From: Poa pratensis
Taxonomy: Eukaryota > Streptophyta > Magnoliopsida > Poales > Poaceae
DNA: 64,000 nt
Direction of reading: 5' to 3'
NCBI GenBank assembly: GCA_947311845.1
Contig: CAMZMU010000041.1
Location: 110,601,655-110,665,654 of the forward strand
Below are positions 45,615-57,619 of this stretch, piece after piece. The notes under the pieces are model-generated. The model was not told where the DNA came from and did not search any database. It worked only from the letters and a program-made list of their open reading frames with translations. Position numbers and translations under genes: made by a program. The number at the start of each line of letters is the position of its first letter. The stretch's first letter is position 1.

Positions 45615-48540
45615 TGATACGTCCAAAACGTATCTACTTTCCGAACACTTGTCTGAACACTTTTGCTGTTGTTTTACCTCTAATTTGTGTGTTTTGAATG
45701 CAACTAACACGGACTAACGTTGTTTTCAGCAGAATTGCCCTGGTGTCTTGTTTTTGTGCAGAAAGTCAAGTTTCGGGAAAATCCCGGAAAATATCCAGGA
45801 GCTCCTATTTTTCCAGAAGACACCGGGAGCCAGAAGATGAGACGGAGGCGGGCCACAGGGGCCCCACACCACATGGCCGCGCGGCCAGGGTGGCCCGCCG
45901 TGGTGTGGTGTGGCCGCCTCGGTCACCCCCTCGCGACCCCCTTTCGACTACTTAAATCCTTGACCTAAAAACGTCAGAGGATCGACGTTTTCCCGAAACA
46001 CTCCAGAGCTCCGCCGCCACCAAAAACCCTAATTCGGGGACCAGAAACTCCGTTCTGGCACCCTGCCGGGACGGGGAATTGGAGGAGATCATCGCCATCA
46101 TCATCACCGACGCCTCTCCATCAACCATCCATGATTCCCCCATCCATGTGTGAGTAATCCCGCTGTAGGCTGAAGGGGATGGTAGGGATTGGATGAGATC
46201 ATTCATGTAATAGATATCAGATTGTTAGGGCATGGTGCCTAGTATCCGTTGTTAGTATTTATGTCATTGTTGCAACTTGTTATGCTTAATGCTTGACACT
46301 TAGGGCCCGAGTGCCATGATTTCAGATCTGAACATGTTATTGAATCATGAGGATAATTATTGCTTTAGATCATATCTGCAAGTTGTTACACATATGATTG
46401 TCCGGAACCCGAGGCCCCAAAGTGACAGCAATTGGGGTAACCGGAGGGGATGGCTGAAATGTGAGGATCACATGTGTTCACGGAGTGTTAATGCTTTGCT
46501 CCGGTGCTTTATTAAAAGGAGCACCTTAATTACCAGTAGTTTCCCTTGAGGCCCCGCTGCAAACGGGCTGGAAGGACAGAAGATGTTGTGCAAGTTTCTC
46601 ATTGCGAGCACGTACGACTAAATACGGAACACATGCCTATGATTGATTATTACCTAGATACTTTATTATTATCTACCTGCAATTGCCCATGTCTTGACTA
46701 TTATATGAATTATCTTATCCATGCAACTCCCGTTCATCCATCCCTATGCCTACAGTATATTAATCCTGCTGTCTACTACAATTACTGCTGATGTCTTTAT
46801 CTTATTACTGCTATTATTTCACTACTGCTACTGCTATAAAACTATTGCTACTGATAAACTGTGTCGAGCAAGTCTATTTCCAGGTGCAGCTGAACTGACA
46901 ATTCATCTGTTAAGGCTTATAAATATTCTTTGGCTCCCTGATAACCTTCAAGAGCAGGGGATCACTATAGCACCTCTCAATGTGGAAGTAGGGTATCGAT
47001 CCGCAGGAGCAAGAAGGAAAAGTTATATATTCCCTACAACTAAAGTGTTACAAGTTTTAGTTGATTATGCACTAAACAAGTTTAAAGAACAAGATGGCTG
47101 ATTTAATGAATGGAAGTTTAATGTAACAAAACAAGAATGTAAAAGTGTCCCAATCCTCTTCAATGCAAGAGGACAAGACAAAGGTTTTCTCTTATAGGAA
47201 CAATGGACATGGGTTCATGGGTTCACTTAATCCTCTCTCTCTCATCTACGGTGATTATCATGTTATAGATAAAGTACACACAATTGTCATGTTTTAATGG
47301 TAGCTTTTATGACGGCTATATGTCCTAAAACACATAGTTGAAAGAAGTACTCATTTGTGTGGCTAGGTCACCCTCGTAAGGCTAGCGTGGTTGCTGTCAC
47401 TCCCACATCATACTCTTCCTTTTTTACCCCCAGATAAAGGATGTTGGGCTGTATTTCACATGTCACTCAATACATATGCCATGACACATCGGCCATCCCG
47501 TACCTACATACATCATACTTCTTAATGGACAATATTCTAAACACTAGTGCAATGATTCATATTTCGTGTGTGTGACCACATCTCTCTCATCTATCTACAC
47601 TTGGTGGTGTCAATCACCTCATGACAAGGATAAACAAGGCATTATGCATAAATCAAACCATCACATGTATCATAGAATATCTCCAAAGTATGACAAATCA
47701 TAAAAGCTCCAACACAAAGGTAAATGTATAACAAATCATCTCATACCACAATATCCACCATAAGAATTACATAGATAGATCCATACTTATGCAAGGCACA
47801 TCATATGGACTCCAACAATGATCATACATAGAGAGATTAGATCAAGTTACCACCACAAACCCAAGGTCCAGAGGGTGGACTACTCCCCCTTCATCATGGA
47901 GACGGTGGAGAAGTCGTTGGAGAAGATGGAGACCACCCCGGCAGCGCCCCGCCGGAGTTTCCCCCCTCCAATCTGCAGCTTCAGGTCTCTGTTTCGTGGT
48001 TTCTGTGTTTCGGCGGCGCTCCTTGCGAAACTCCTCGGGGACTATTTTTATAGACGTTTTTAGGTCAAGACGAAGCCACGGAGACGAAAACGGACGGCAT
48101 CGGAGCCACGAGGAATAAAAGAGGTGGTCCCACACAGCCAAGGAATCTGGCCACGTGGGACCATCTAATTTCTTCCTCGGACTTCCTTTTTCGCGGATCC
48201 TTGGCTGGTACGTCTTCTTATTTACAAATATTGGGCCCCGTAAAATAGTAGGTCATTTGGACGTCGTTTGGTCCCTGAAAGTCAAAAACATGGAAAAAGA
48301 GGTTTTCTGGTTCTGCAGGGTTAATTCCAAATAAATGGGGAAACTGTGAATTATCCCCTAAAATCATTATAAAACATAAATATAACCCATATATGATGCA
48401 AATAAGTTGGAATACCAAGTAATAAAATGTAAAGTTCATGTATGCATTTTACATGCATTACTCCGCTTGTGTCGAATCAATAAATTTGGGTTTTACTTCC
48501 CTCGAAGACTGTTGCGATCCCCTATACTTGTGGATCATCA
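45615..48540 (+). repeat. 3' LTR of element D, interrupted
   Basis: Two blocks, 45615-46938 and 48466-48540, together match the 5' LTR. The insertion point corresponds to position about 38882 in the 5' LTR, at CTCCCC. Confidence 0.9.
46939..48460 (-). repeat. Solo LTR (element E) with chimeric structure
   Basis: The 1522-bp insertion into the D 3' LTR is flanked by CTCCC (46934-46938) and CTCCG (48461-48465). Read on the minus strand it ends GGTTATCA like element C. From 46939 to about 47932 it matches the leader/U5 part of C's LTR. From 47933 to 48460 (U3) it is unrelated to C. A TATAAAAA box lies at about 48045-48052 (minus). The outer end reads TAATGCATG, probably a mutated TG. No internal domain remains, as expected after LTR-LTR recombination. 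Confidence 0.8.
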
Positions 48541-48950
48541 GTGTACTTCTCACCACACCCATCACCAATCACCCATCACGAAGACCGTGATGGGGAAGGA
48601 AGAAGTGGTGATGATGGAAGAGGAGATGGTGGTGAAGGCGTCGACATGGAGGCGGCGCATGGGCGGAGCCCGGTGGTGGCGGCTCATTCAGTTTCTTCCT
48701 TCCGGTCTTCCTTCAAGGATGCAATGGGTGGTCACGTGTGGCGGCTGCCGAGACGATGAAATCGACCACAAACTCAAACATGGTCGGCGGCTCGGTTTGG
48801 TGTTGAATATATATAGACAGCCTCCTTGTGCCTCCTTCATGGGTTCTCCTCCTATATTTTGAATACCTTTTTTATCACATAAAAAAGTATGGGAACCAAC
48901 ATGGGTGGAATCGGTGAAGTTACAGCGAATCCCATCACCCAGATCTGTGT
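48541..48950. other. Unassigned segment
   Basis: It contains a TATATATA-type box (about 48809-48817) on the minus strand and a GA-rich stretch. The overlapping plus-strand frames (48407-48862, 48541-48759) are not recognisable as genes. It may belong to the adjacent LTR-like unit. Confidence 0.35.
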
Positions 48951-49941
48951 TGGATAATTAGGCAATAATTCCATGATTAATTCCAGAATATTAAACAAGA
49001 CTACAGCAGCTACTAACATGTGAAATACGAACACACTAGACGTACTAGACAACATGAACAGTAGCATCAACATATACGCCAATATATCCATAGTAAACAT
49101 GTAGTTCGGATACGTCGCACGTACCAAACGTTTGTAGAGGAGGCAGCAGTCGATGCAGACAGGTTCACCACGGTGAGATCAGCGGTGATGTTGTTGACGA
49201 TGACGTTGGTGATGACGGGTCGAAGAAGACGACGCCTGCGGAGACGATCCGCAGCTCCGGCTGGAAGACGACCCATGGTGGAAGCGGCGAGCAGTCGCGC
49301 GAAGCGCTTCCCAAAAACCTAATTTGCCCTCTCCCGTACAGGATCACAAAGGCGACTAGTTCCGGAGACCTGCTCTCCCAAATGCCGGTGCACGCCGGCG
49401 ATCGGGATGGAGTAGACTACGGTGGCGGCGCAAGGCACGAGGTGGCAAAACCTAGATCGGTTCGATGTGTGACAGCGTACGCAGCGCAAGGCAATATATA
49501 GTGCGGCTCGAGAAACCCTAACGGGTACAACGTGGGCCAACCACGTCGCACACGTCCGAGTCGGATAGTAGCCCACGATCCAGGAGCGACCGAACTGGCA
49601 AAACTATACGCGTACGCAAAAACTCGTTTTTCCCAAACAGCAAATATATAGGCATCGGCTCGGCTCATTCCCGCAACCCGCGGCGTGTCGTGATGAGACG
49701 GACGGACGGCGGCGGAGGAGGAGGAGTGCACAGGAGAGAGCCTTCTGTTCTCAACTAGCACACCAAGTGTCACAACACTCCACCTTATAAGGTGGTGTTT
49801 GTCTCCTCCAACTAGCAATGTGGGACTAAACTTTAGCACCACCTTGCACCTCCAAAATTCTACCATGCACATGGGCCAATTTGAGATTTTCAGGATTTGC
49901 TTATATGGGCTGCCCATAAATGGGCCCAATATTCTAACAAT
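48951..49941 (-). repeat. Putative LTR (copia-like ends), minus orientation
   Basis: On the minus strand it starts TGTTAGAATATTGGGCCC at 49941 and may end ATTATCCAACA at about 48951. A CACTATATATTGCC promoter-like box lies near 49490. No internal domain, primer site or clear target duplication was found, so it could be a solo LTR or fragment. The frames at 49067-50013 (minus) look like leader artefacts. Confidence 0.45.
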
Positions 49942-49949
49942 CCCCCATG

Positions 49950-51230
49950 ATGACGTGGGACACACGTTCGTTGGGAAACCCCTAGAGGAAGGTATGAAGC
50001 AGTACAACAGCAAGTTTCCCTCAGTAAGATACCAAGGTTATCAGATCCAGTAGGAGCAAGAAGCACTTCTGAAGGTTGTCAACGGTGCCAGAAAAGTACT
50101 TGCGTGTGGAAGGGAGTTCGGCTATTGACGTGGAACCTGCACACAACAAAATCAAACTACTTTGCCCCAACGAAACAAGAAGGGTGTCAATCTTCCTGGC
50201 TTGCCGAAAACAAAGGATTAAACGTATGGTGTGGAAAATAGTGTTTAATTGCAGAGAATGAAAAGGAACAATGATTGCAGTTGGTTGTATTATCAGTATA
50301 AAAGAATGGACCGGGGTCCACAGTTCACTAGTGGTGTCTCTCCATAAAAGATAACTAACATGCTGGGTGAACAAATTACAGCTGGGCAATTGACAAAATA
50401 TTGAGCGCATGACAATGCATATATATGACATGATGATTACTATGATATTCATGTGGGCATTACGACAAAATACATAGACCGTTATCCAACAGCGTCTATG
50501 ACTAATAATCCACCTCCAGTTGTCATACCGAGTTCCCCGTTGGTATTAAGTTGCAAGCAACGGATAATCGCATTAAGTAATGTGCGTAATGTAAACAAAT
50601 GCATTAGACTTAACGGCGCACCCTTAAGCTAAGCATCGGTTATTTTATCCCTAGTGGCAACAGCACATCCACAATCTTAGAAGTTACTTTCACTCTCCCA
50701 GATTACCGGAGGCATGAACCCACTATCTAGCATAAATACTAACTCTTGGAGTTACAAGCATCTACTTAGCCAAAGCATCTACTAGTAACGGAAAGCATGC
50801 AAGATCATAAATAACATATAAGATAGATTGATAATCAACTTGACATAGTATTCAATATTCATCGGATCCCAGCAAACACAACATGTAGCATTACAATAAG
50901 ATGATCTTGATAATGATAGGCAGCTCACAAGATCTAAACATGATAGCCTAAAGTGGAGAGACAACCATCTAGCTACTAATATGGACCCGTAGTCCAAAGA
51001 TGAACTACTCACGCATCACTCCGAGGGCAGGCATGGTGATGTTGAGCCCTCAGGTGATGATTCCCCTCTCCGGCAGGGTGCTGGGAAGAGCTTCAGAACC
51101 CTCCCGAGCTAGGGTTGACGACGGCGGCGGCTAAAGAACTTTTTGTGGATGGAGGCTCGGGTGTCTAGGGTTTTCCCGTGAAGATGAATAAATAGGCGAA
51201 AGGGCGGCGGCTGTCGGCCCAGTGCAAACC
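49950..51230 (-). repeat. Gypsy-type LTR of a common Triticeae family (solo or fragment), minus orientation
   Basis: The sequence from GTTCGTTGGGAAACCCC through AATGGACCGGGGTCCACAGT and CTAGTGGCAACAGCACA to GATTCCCCTCTCCGGCAGGG is one I recognise as a very common wheat-group LTR type. The edges are not fixed. No coding and no internal domain. Confidence 0.5.
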
Positions 51231-51234
51231 AGGG

Positions 51235-52343
51235 TATCATGGGCCGGCCTGCCACAGCCCTCGAACGCTCCGTAGGAATTTCTGCTAAGGACCAGACGTT
51301 CAGCCTGGCGAGCCTCGCGAGGCATTTTCCCTCGCGAGGGCTTATTTGCTCGACCGAGTATTTCTGCTAAGGACCAAGACGATCGGCCTGGAGGCCTCAA
51401 GAGGGACCTCTGCCTCGAGAAGGCCTCTCCTAGAAGATCTTCAGGCCCTGGCGCGTCTCCGCGCCACCCTCGGGAGGTTTTCCCTCGTGAGAAGTCAACG
51501 GTTACAGAACCTCGACGAAGGTTCAGGCCTCGCGGGGTTCCTTCAAGTGGAAGCAAGCTCCTGCGCCGCTGCAGAGCGCACACGGGCTCTGCGCCCGCCG
51601 CAGAGTGACGCGCGCGCCTGCGCGTGATGACGAAGACGCCACAGTTGCCATTCTCGTGTATAAAGTGGTCAAAGGGCTGCAGCAAGCAAAGCGGACTCCA
51701 AGACTTGCCAAATTGGTGATAAAGCGGCTGGCCGCCGCTACGCTCCAACTGCGATGTCACCGTGGGGCGCGCCCCAAAGCTCTGCAGTGCCAGCCCACCG
51801 TCCTAGTTGGACGGTGGCTTTTTCTGCCAAGACGACGTGCTCCCTGCCATGGACCGTGTCCATGGACGCCCCCGACGCTGTGCGCTGTGCTCCAACTCGG
51901 CGGCATTGTGGTATCCCTTCCCGCCGGAGGTTTTCGGGGAAGAGGACCAAGCCCAGTATATAAGGAGCCAGTGTATGACCTAGGAGGGGGATCCCGCATT
52001 CAGCAACACATTCCACAACCAAGGAGCTACGTCTGAGAAGGAGACGGAGCTCATTCCACCATAGTCCACCATAGCCATAGCAGTGCCCTCGGCAAGCACA
52101 CTTGTACTGTGAACCTCTCCAAGCAGTGCAATACACCTTAGCAGGACGTAGGGCTTTTACACCTCTCGGTGGGCCTGAACCTGGGTAGCGGCTCGTGTTA
52201 CCTCTCTGCCGTGATGTTCCTCACCGAGCTCGACGAGCACCGTCGCCGAGGTTGTTGAGGATTTGTTTGACGTTGTGTTCAGCCCCTTACTCGTTTCCTG
52301 GCACTTGAGAGACACCCCTAGTTCCTGGGACTAGTCTCCGACA
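51235..52343 (+). repeat. 5' LTR of element H (left edge approximate)
   Basis: Ends CTCCGACA at 52343, immediately before the primer site. A TATATAAGG box at about 51957-51965 would place the transcription start near 51990. The U3 contains two diverged tandem units starting TTTCTGCTAAGGACCA (51282 and 51362) with CTCGCGAGG palindromes. The true TG start was not identified. Confidence 0.6.
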
Positions 52344-52345
52344 TT

Positions 52346-52364
52346 TGGCGTGCCAGGTAGGGGG
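52346..52364 (+). promoter_or_regulatory. Primer-binding site (element H)
   Basis: TGGCGTGCCAGGTAGGGGG lies two bases after the LTR end. It is a typical gypsy primer site; I do not assign the tRNA. Confidence 0.75.
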
Positions 52365-52403
52365 CTGAGGCGCGTCTTCAACTTCTTCAACCTCTCCGCG
52401 CCA

Positions 52404-54368
52404 TGACTGACACGCGAGCTGCGCGTCTCGCGCGACGGACGTCCGGCAGGGCCAACACCGAGCCCGCCGCCAACCACAACCCGCGTGGTCGCCCACGCGC
52501 CAACCGCGCTTCAGAGCGCAACGCCGAGCCGCGTCGAGCACCCTGAGGACGACGGCGGTAACGGCAGCGGCAACGACGGCGGCATCGACGGCGAGGACGA
52601 GGGAGCTTCCTCCTTGCACCCATCCAGGCGCGAGAGCGCCTCCACGATGGGCCGAGCAGCGCCCAGTCCAGCCACCGCGCTGCTGATGGCGCAGGAGCTG
52701 CTGCGCTACCGTCCCACGCAGGCGGGCCATGACAACTGGCTGGGGCGTCTCGAGGAGCTCATCAACGCCGCCGCCGTTCCTGCCGCCACCACTGCAGCAC
52801 CAGCACCCTCCCGCTCGCTGGTGCGCCACTCCGGACGCGAGGGGAACATAGCGCACGGCGCTCCTCCTCCCCCTCCGCCTCCGCCACCTCCTCCAGCTGC
52901 AGCTCCGGCAGCGAACCACCGCGCCGCGTCGCACGCATCCTCGCCGCACGACTGCCAGATCGTGCAGTGAACTCCGGCGGACGCTCGCGTGGAGATCGAG
53001 CGCCAGAGGGACCGCCACAACCGCGTCGTGCAGGAGATCGCCGCTGCAGGTCGCCAGAACCGCGGCGTACTCGCTGGTGGCACCGTGACGTACGCCACGG
53101 GCTGCACCGCCTTCACCCGCAACCTGCGCCGTGTCGTCTGGCCTGTGAAGTTCAAGCCAGACCTTCCTCCACGCTACGACGGCAGGACCAACCCTCTGGA
53201 GTTCCTGCAGCTCTACACCGTCTCCATCCAAGCTGCAGGAGGCGACGACAAGGTGATGGCCAACTGGCTCTCCATGGCGCTCAAGGACTCCGCGCTCTCG
53301 TGGCTCATGAACCTCCCCGAGAACACCATTGACACGTGGGAGGACCTCTGCAAGGTCTTCGTCGCCAACTTCAAGGGCACCTACGAATGCGCACTCACCT
53401 ACAACGACCTTCGCGCGGTGCGCCAGAAGCCTGACGAGACCCTCCGCAGATACATCCAGCGCTTTAGCCAGGTCCGCAACAAGATTCCGAACATCCCGGA
53501 CTCGCACGTCATCTCCGCCTTCAGGGAGGGCGTCACGAACCACAGGATGCTCGAGAAGCTCGGCATCCACGACACTCTCTCCTCTGTGGTGAAGCTCTTT
53601 GATCTGGCTGACAAGTGCGCCAAGGCTGAAGAGGGCCTCCTCTTCGTCAAGAAGGAAGTGGAGGAGGACCCTCCAGAGGGGTCCAGGAGCAAGAAGAAGC
53701 CCGCAGAGAAGCGCAAGACCACCGCCATCCTCGCGGCAGAGCCTGACGCAAACAGCCTCGCGAGGCCTCTCCGGCGGCTGAAGAGAAAAAGGCGGACAAT
53801 CGCCCATACTGCATCTACCACAACAGGCACAACCACGCCACTGAGACTGCTGGGAGCTCAAGCAGCTCAGCAAGGAGCGGGAGAAGAACCAGGGCCGCGG
53901 CGGCCGGCGGAGGCCGTGGTGGCCGCGGAGGTGGACGCCACAACTTCCAGCACAGGGCTCGGGGGAATACGCTGGGTAAACGACAACCTCCCCGACGAGA
54001 ACCCTGGGGGCTACCAGGCCCCTCAGGGGGCAATAGCCTGCATCCTCGGCGGGTCCCAAGCGCCCAAGTCCAACAACCACTTCAAGCAATTCTCTCGCGA
54101 GGTCAGCGCAGCGCTTCCAGGGCTTGAGGCTTCCCAGCCCCTCAAGTGGTCACAGTACACCATCGCCTTCGACTCCAAGGACCACCCCAAGTCGACCAAG
54201 GCAGTAGGCACCATCCCGCTGGTGTGCACCCCCATCATCAACAACATCGCCGTCGCCAAGACGCTTATAGATGGGGGTGCGGGCTTGAACGTCATCTCTG
54301 TCGAGACCTTCGAGCAGCTTCAAGTGCCCTACGAGTGGCTCATGCCCTCTAGGCCCTTCACGGGGTGA
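52404..54368 (+). pseudogene. gag and protease region of element H
   Basis: The first ATG after the primer site (52404) opens a frame that soon shifts. The best frame is 52989-54368. It contains the capsid-like retrotransposon gag domain (WPVKFKPDLPPRYDGRTNP through NIPDSHVISAFREG, about 53140-53530), then a basic linker. A damaged zinc-knuckle-like stretch lies near 53805-53870 in a shifted frame. The protease start has TLIDGGAGLNVIS (about 54262-54300; the active site reads DGG in place of DSG/DTG, seen also in element G). The frame ends at a TGA (54366-54368) caused by a frameshift. The long minus-strand frame across this region is a shadow. Confidence 0.82.
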
Positions 54369-54840
54369 CAAGTGGCTCTACCACACCTCTGGGGCAGGTG
54401 AGGCTCGCGGTCACCTTCGGCACGCCGCAGAACTACCGCACCGAGCAGATCGACTTCGACGTCGCGCACATTGGCCTGCCCTACAACGCCATCCTCGGCT
54501 ACCCCGCCCTCGCGAAGTTCATGGCTGTCACTCACCATGCCTACAACATCGTCAAGCTTCCAGGCAGCGGCGGCACCATCGCCATCCACGGCCAAGTCCA
54601 GGACGCAATGCGCTCTGTCGAGACCGCCTACAAGGCCGCTGCCGTGGCATTCCCGCTGATGAGGACATGGAGCCCCTCGAGAGGCCCGCGAAGAAGAAGC
54701 AGCTGTTCTCACAGGAGCAGGCAGCCACGAAGAAGGTGTCACTGGACGCCAGCGGCTCGGGGGCTAGCGTCACCATAGGCGCTGGCTTGCCTCCCAAATA
54801 GGAAAGCGCGCTCGTCGCCTTCCTCAGGGCAAACTCTGAC
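54365..54840 (+). pseudogene. Protease C-terminal part and linker of element H
   Basis: It continues the protease in a new frame: FGTPQNYRTEQIDFDVA and GLPYNAILGYPALAKFMAV (the second conserved protease block) at about 54410-54530, followed by a linker to RT. The frame then shifts again near 54650. Confidence 0.75.
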
Positions 54841-56258
54841 ATGTTCGCATGGACACCGTCAGAGATGTCCGGAGTACCGAGGGAGGTGATCGAGCACCAC
54901 TTAGCCGTGTGTCCAAACGCACGCCCCGTGAAGCAGAAAGCACGGCGCCAGGCGCCAGAGAAGCAAGAGTTCATCATCAAGGAAGTAGAGAAGCTAAAAG
55001 AAGCGCACATCATCAGAGAAGTTCCACACCCCACATGGCTCTCCAACACGGTGGTCGTTCCCAAGCACACCGGGGGCGGCAGGCTCTGCATCGACTACAC
55101 CGACCTCAACAAGGCCTGCCCCAAGGACCTGTACCCCATGCCTCGGATAGACCAGATCGTGGACTCCACCGCCGGCTGCGACCTCCTCTGTTTTCTGGAT
55201 GCCTTCTCAGGCTACCACCAGATCAAGATGGCGAAGGAGGATGAGGAGAAGACAGCATTCCTCACCCCTTGTGGTGTGAATTGCTACGTCTGCATGCCCT
55301 TTGGCTGAAGAACGCCGGCGCCACCTTCCAGAGGCTCATGAGGAAGGCCTTGGGGGCTCAGATGGGAAGAAATGCAGAAGCCTACGTCGACGACATCGTG
55401 GTCAAGACTCGCGAGGAGCACACCCTCATGGAGGACCTCGAGGAGACCTTTGCCAGCCTGCGCAAAGTAAGCATCAAGCTGAACCCCGCCAAGTGCGTCT
55501 TCGGGGTACCGTCAGGCAAACTCCTCGGGTTCCTAGTGTCTCACCGTGGCATAGAAGCGAATCCTGACAAGATCAAAGCCATAGAAGAGATGCAGCCACC
55601 TCGTCGCCTTAAGGACATGCAGCGCCTCACGGGATGCATGGCCAGCCTCGGCCGTTTCATCTCCAAGTTCGGCGAGAGGGCGCTGCCATTTTTTAAGCTC
55701 ATGAAGCGGTCTGGCACATTCAAGTGGACGCCAGAGGCGGACAAGGCATTTGAAGACCTGAAGAAGTACTTGGCTAGCCCACCTGTCATGGTTGCCCCAA
55801 GGCCCGGCGAGCATCTGAAGCTGTACCTATCAGCCACGCCACAAACAGTGAGCGCAGCCTTGGTGGCAGAAAGGGAAGAGCCAATCCTCGACAAGAAGGG
55901 CACCGCCACGCCAAGCCCAGATCCCCCGACAAGGAAACATCCTCTTCAGGCCCCGAGCCTCTTGCTGAGCCCGCACAACCAGAAGGCACCCTCGACGAGG
56001 GTCCACCTCTCGAGAGGCTCGACAAGGCTCCCGAGGAACCCAGCGCTGCGTCACCACCGACAGCCCTCATCGAGCATCCCGTCTACTTCGTCAGCACTGT
56101 GCTGCGAGATGCTCGCGAGCGGTACACTATGCAGCGAAGCTCCTCCTCGCGCTCCTCATCGCTTCCAGGAAGCTGCGCCACTACTTCCAGGGCCACCCCA
56201 TCACGGTGGTCACATCATTCCCTCTGGAGCAGATCCTGCGCAATCCAAACGCCACTGA
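54841..56258 (+). pseudogene. Reverse transcriptase of element H
   Basis: RT fingers and palm motifs are in order: GRLCIDYTDLNKACPKD (about 55080), FLDAFSGYHQIKM (about 55195), KNAGATFQRLM (about 55308) and the catalytic AYVDDIVVK (about 55380). Then KLLGFLVSHRGIEANPDKIKA and the RT/RNase H connection follow. One frameshift near 55305 splits it. The last part (55910-56258) has lost the reading frame. Homologous to the RT of element G but on the opposite strand and clearly diverged. Confidence 0.88.
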
Positions 56259-56435
56259 CCGCGTCGCAGGGTGGAACATTGAGCTGCAACCTTTTGGCCT
56301 GCGCTTCGACACCACCAGGGTCATCAAGGGGAGAGCATTGGCTGACTTCGTCGCCAGTGGACAGACACGCAGCAAGAAGAGCCTCATGAGGCAGAATCCA
56401 CGCCAGCAGGAGACACGGCGCCAAGCCACTGGACC

Positions 56436-56876
56436 ATGCACTTCGACGGAGCATTCGCATGCCAGAACGCTGGAGCTGGCGTCGTCCTGACCTCACCCAA
56501 GGGCGACAAGCTCTACTACGCCGTCCAACTGTGCTTCACGACAGACACGGTCTCCAACAACATCGCCGAGTACGAGGGCCTCCTCGCTGGGCTCAGAGCC
56601 ACAATCGCCCTCGGCATCAAGCGCTTACTCATCAAGGGCGACTCCCAGCTCCTCGTCAACTTCTCCAACAAGAGCTACACACCTAAGGACGGCCATATGG
56701 CCGCATACCTCGAGGAGGTCCGCAAGCTCGAGAAACACTTCAAGGGGATGGAGCTCAGGCACATCCCACGAAGGGAGAACCAGGAGGCTGACGACATCGC
56801 TAGGCGAGCATCACGCAGAGAAGCCCAACATGCGGGCGTGTTCGAGGAGAGGCTCACCAGGGCATTGGTGAAATAG
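56436..56876 (+). pseudogene. RNase H domain of element H
   Basis: Acidic catalytic positions are visible: D in MHFDGA, E in NIAEYEGLL, D in IKGDSQLLV and D in NQEADDIARRAS. The domain frame itself is intact but isolated from RT by shifts. It degrades the RNA strand during reverse transcription. Confidence 0.85.
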
Positions 56877-56894
56877 CCAAAAGAAGCCGTTGAA

Positions 56895-57619
56895 ATGAAC
56901 ATGGACGAAGAGCTCCCACCACCACCAACATCTGGAGCACCAGGCTGCGGTCCACCCACAGGGGAACGCCTGCTGCTGGCCATGACATACCAAGAGACGG
57001 GCTGGATCGATGAGCTCAAGGAGTACCTCAGGGACGGAGTCCTCCCTGAAGAGGACGCAGAAGCAGAGAGAGTTGCTCGCCAGGCCAAGTCATACTGCCT
57101 TCATGAGGGAGACCTGTGCCGCAAGCGTCCAAATGGAGTTGCACTAAAATGCGTCCCCCCTGAAGAAGGCCGCCAGCTGATCAAGGACATACACAGTGGA
57201 GAATGTGGCCACCACTCATCGTCACGCACCCTCGCAGGAAAAGTCTTCAGGAGTGGTTTCTATTGGCCCTCAGTACTTCAAGATGCAACCGCTGTTGTCC
57301 AGGCTTGCGAGGCGTGCCAGTTTCACGCCAAGTAAGTCCACCAGCCCGCACTAGGGCTCCAGACCATCCCTCTCTCATGGCCCTTCGCGGTATGGGGGCT
57401 AGACATCCTGGGACCTTTCCCACGCTCCAGCGGGGGCTACCGCTACCTCTACGTCGCCATCGACAAGTTCACCAAATGGGCAGAGGTTGAAGCGGTGCGC
57501 ACCATCCCGGCGAGATCAGCGGTGAAATTCATCAGAGGCCTAGCCTGTCGCTTCGGCGTGCAAAATCGCATCATCACCGACAACGGCTCGCAGTTCACCA
57601 GCGGCATCTTCAGGGCTAC
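56895..57619 (+). pseudogene. Integrase of element H, truncated by element G
   Basis: The HHCC zinc-binding region includes HSGECGHHSSSRTL and CEACQFHAK (about 57190-57330). A TAA at 57333-57335 interrupts it, where the related frame continues in register, so it is a simple nonsense change. The catalytic core has the first D in WGLDILGPF (about 57397) and the second in IITDNGSQF (about 57580). It then stops at SGIFRA because element G is inserted; the catalytic E lies outside the window. Confidence 0.88.

Larger units (their letters stand above)
37565..48540 (+). mobile_element. Non-autonomous Athila-like LTR retrotransposon (element D), with nested solo LTR
   Basis: The 5' LTR is 37565-38953 (1389 bp). 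The 3' LTR is 45615-48540 (about 1.4 kb after removing the insertion at 46939-48460 and its duplication). The 5-bp flanks are GCGTA (37560-37564) and GTGTA (48541-48545), one mismatch. It has a tRNA-Asp primer site, gag and an aspartic protease, and an Athila ORF1-like gene. RT, RNase H and integrase are absent. In the Triticeae, Sabrina/Fatima-like families have this type of LTR; the family assignment is from memory. Confidence 0.88.
51235..57619 (+). mobile_element. Autonomous-type Tat-lineage-like gypsy element (element H), 3' part displaced
   Basis: Order: 5' LTR (left edge uncertain), primer-binding site, gag, protease, RT, RNase H, integrase core. This is the Ty3/gypsy order. The high GC content and TTTGGCGTGCCAGGTAGGGG primer region fit Tat/Grande/RIRE-type grass elements. 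The integrase is cut at 57619 by element G. The remaining integrase and 3' LTR lie outside the window. Frameshifts and a stop codon make it defective. Confidence 0.85.

Noticed and set aside
49417..50013. 198-codon minus-strand frame
   Set aside because: It spans the start of an LTR (TGTTAGAATATTGGG) and its promoter region. Not a gene.
52287..54089. 600-codon open frame on the minus strand
   Set aside because: It is a shadow of the GC-rich gag-protease region of element H on the plus strand. Low-complexity composition, no domain.
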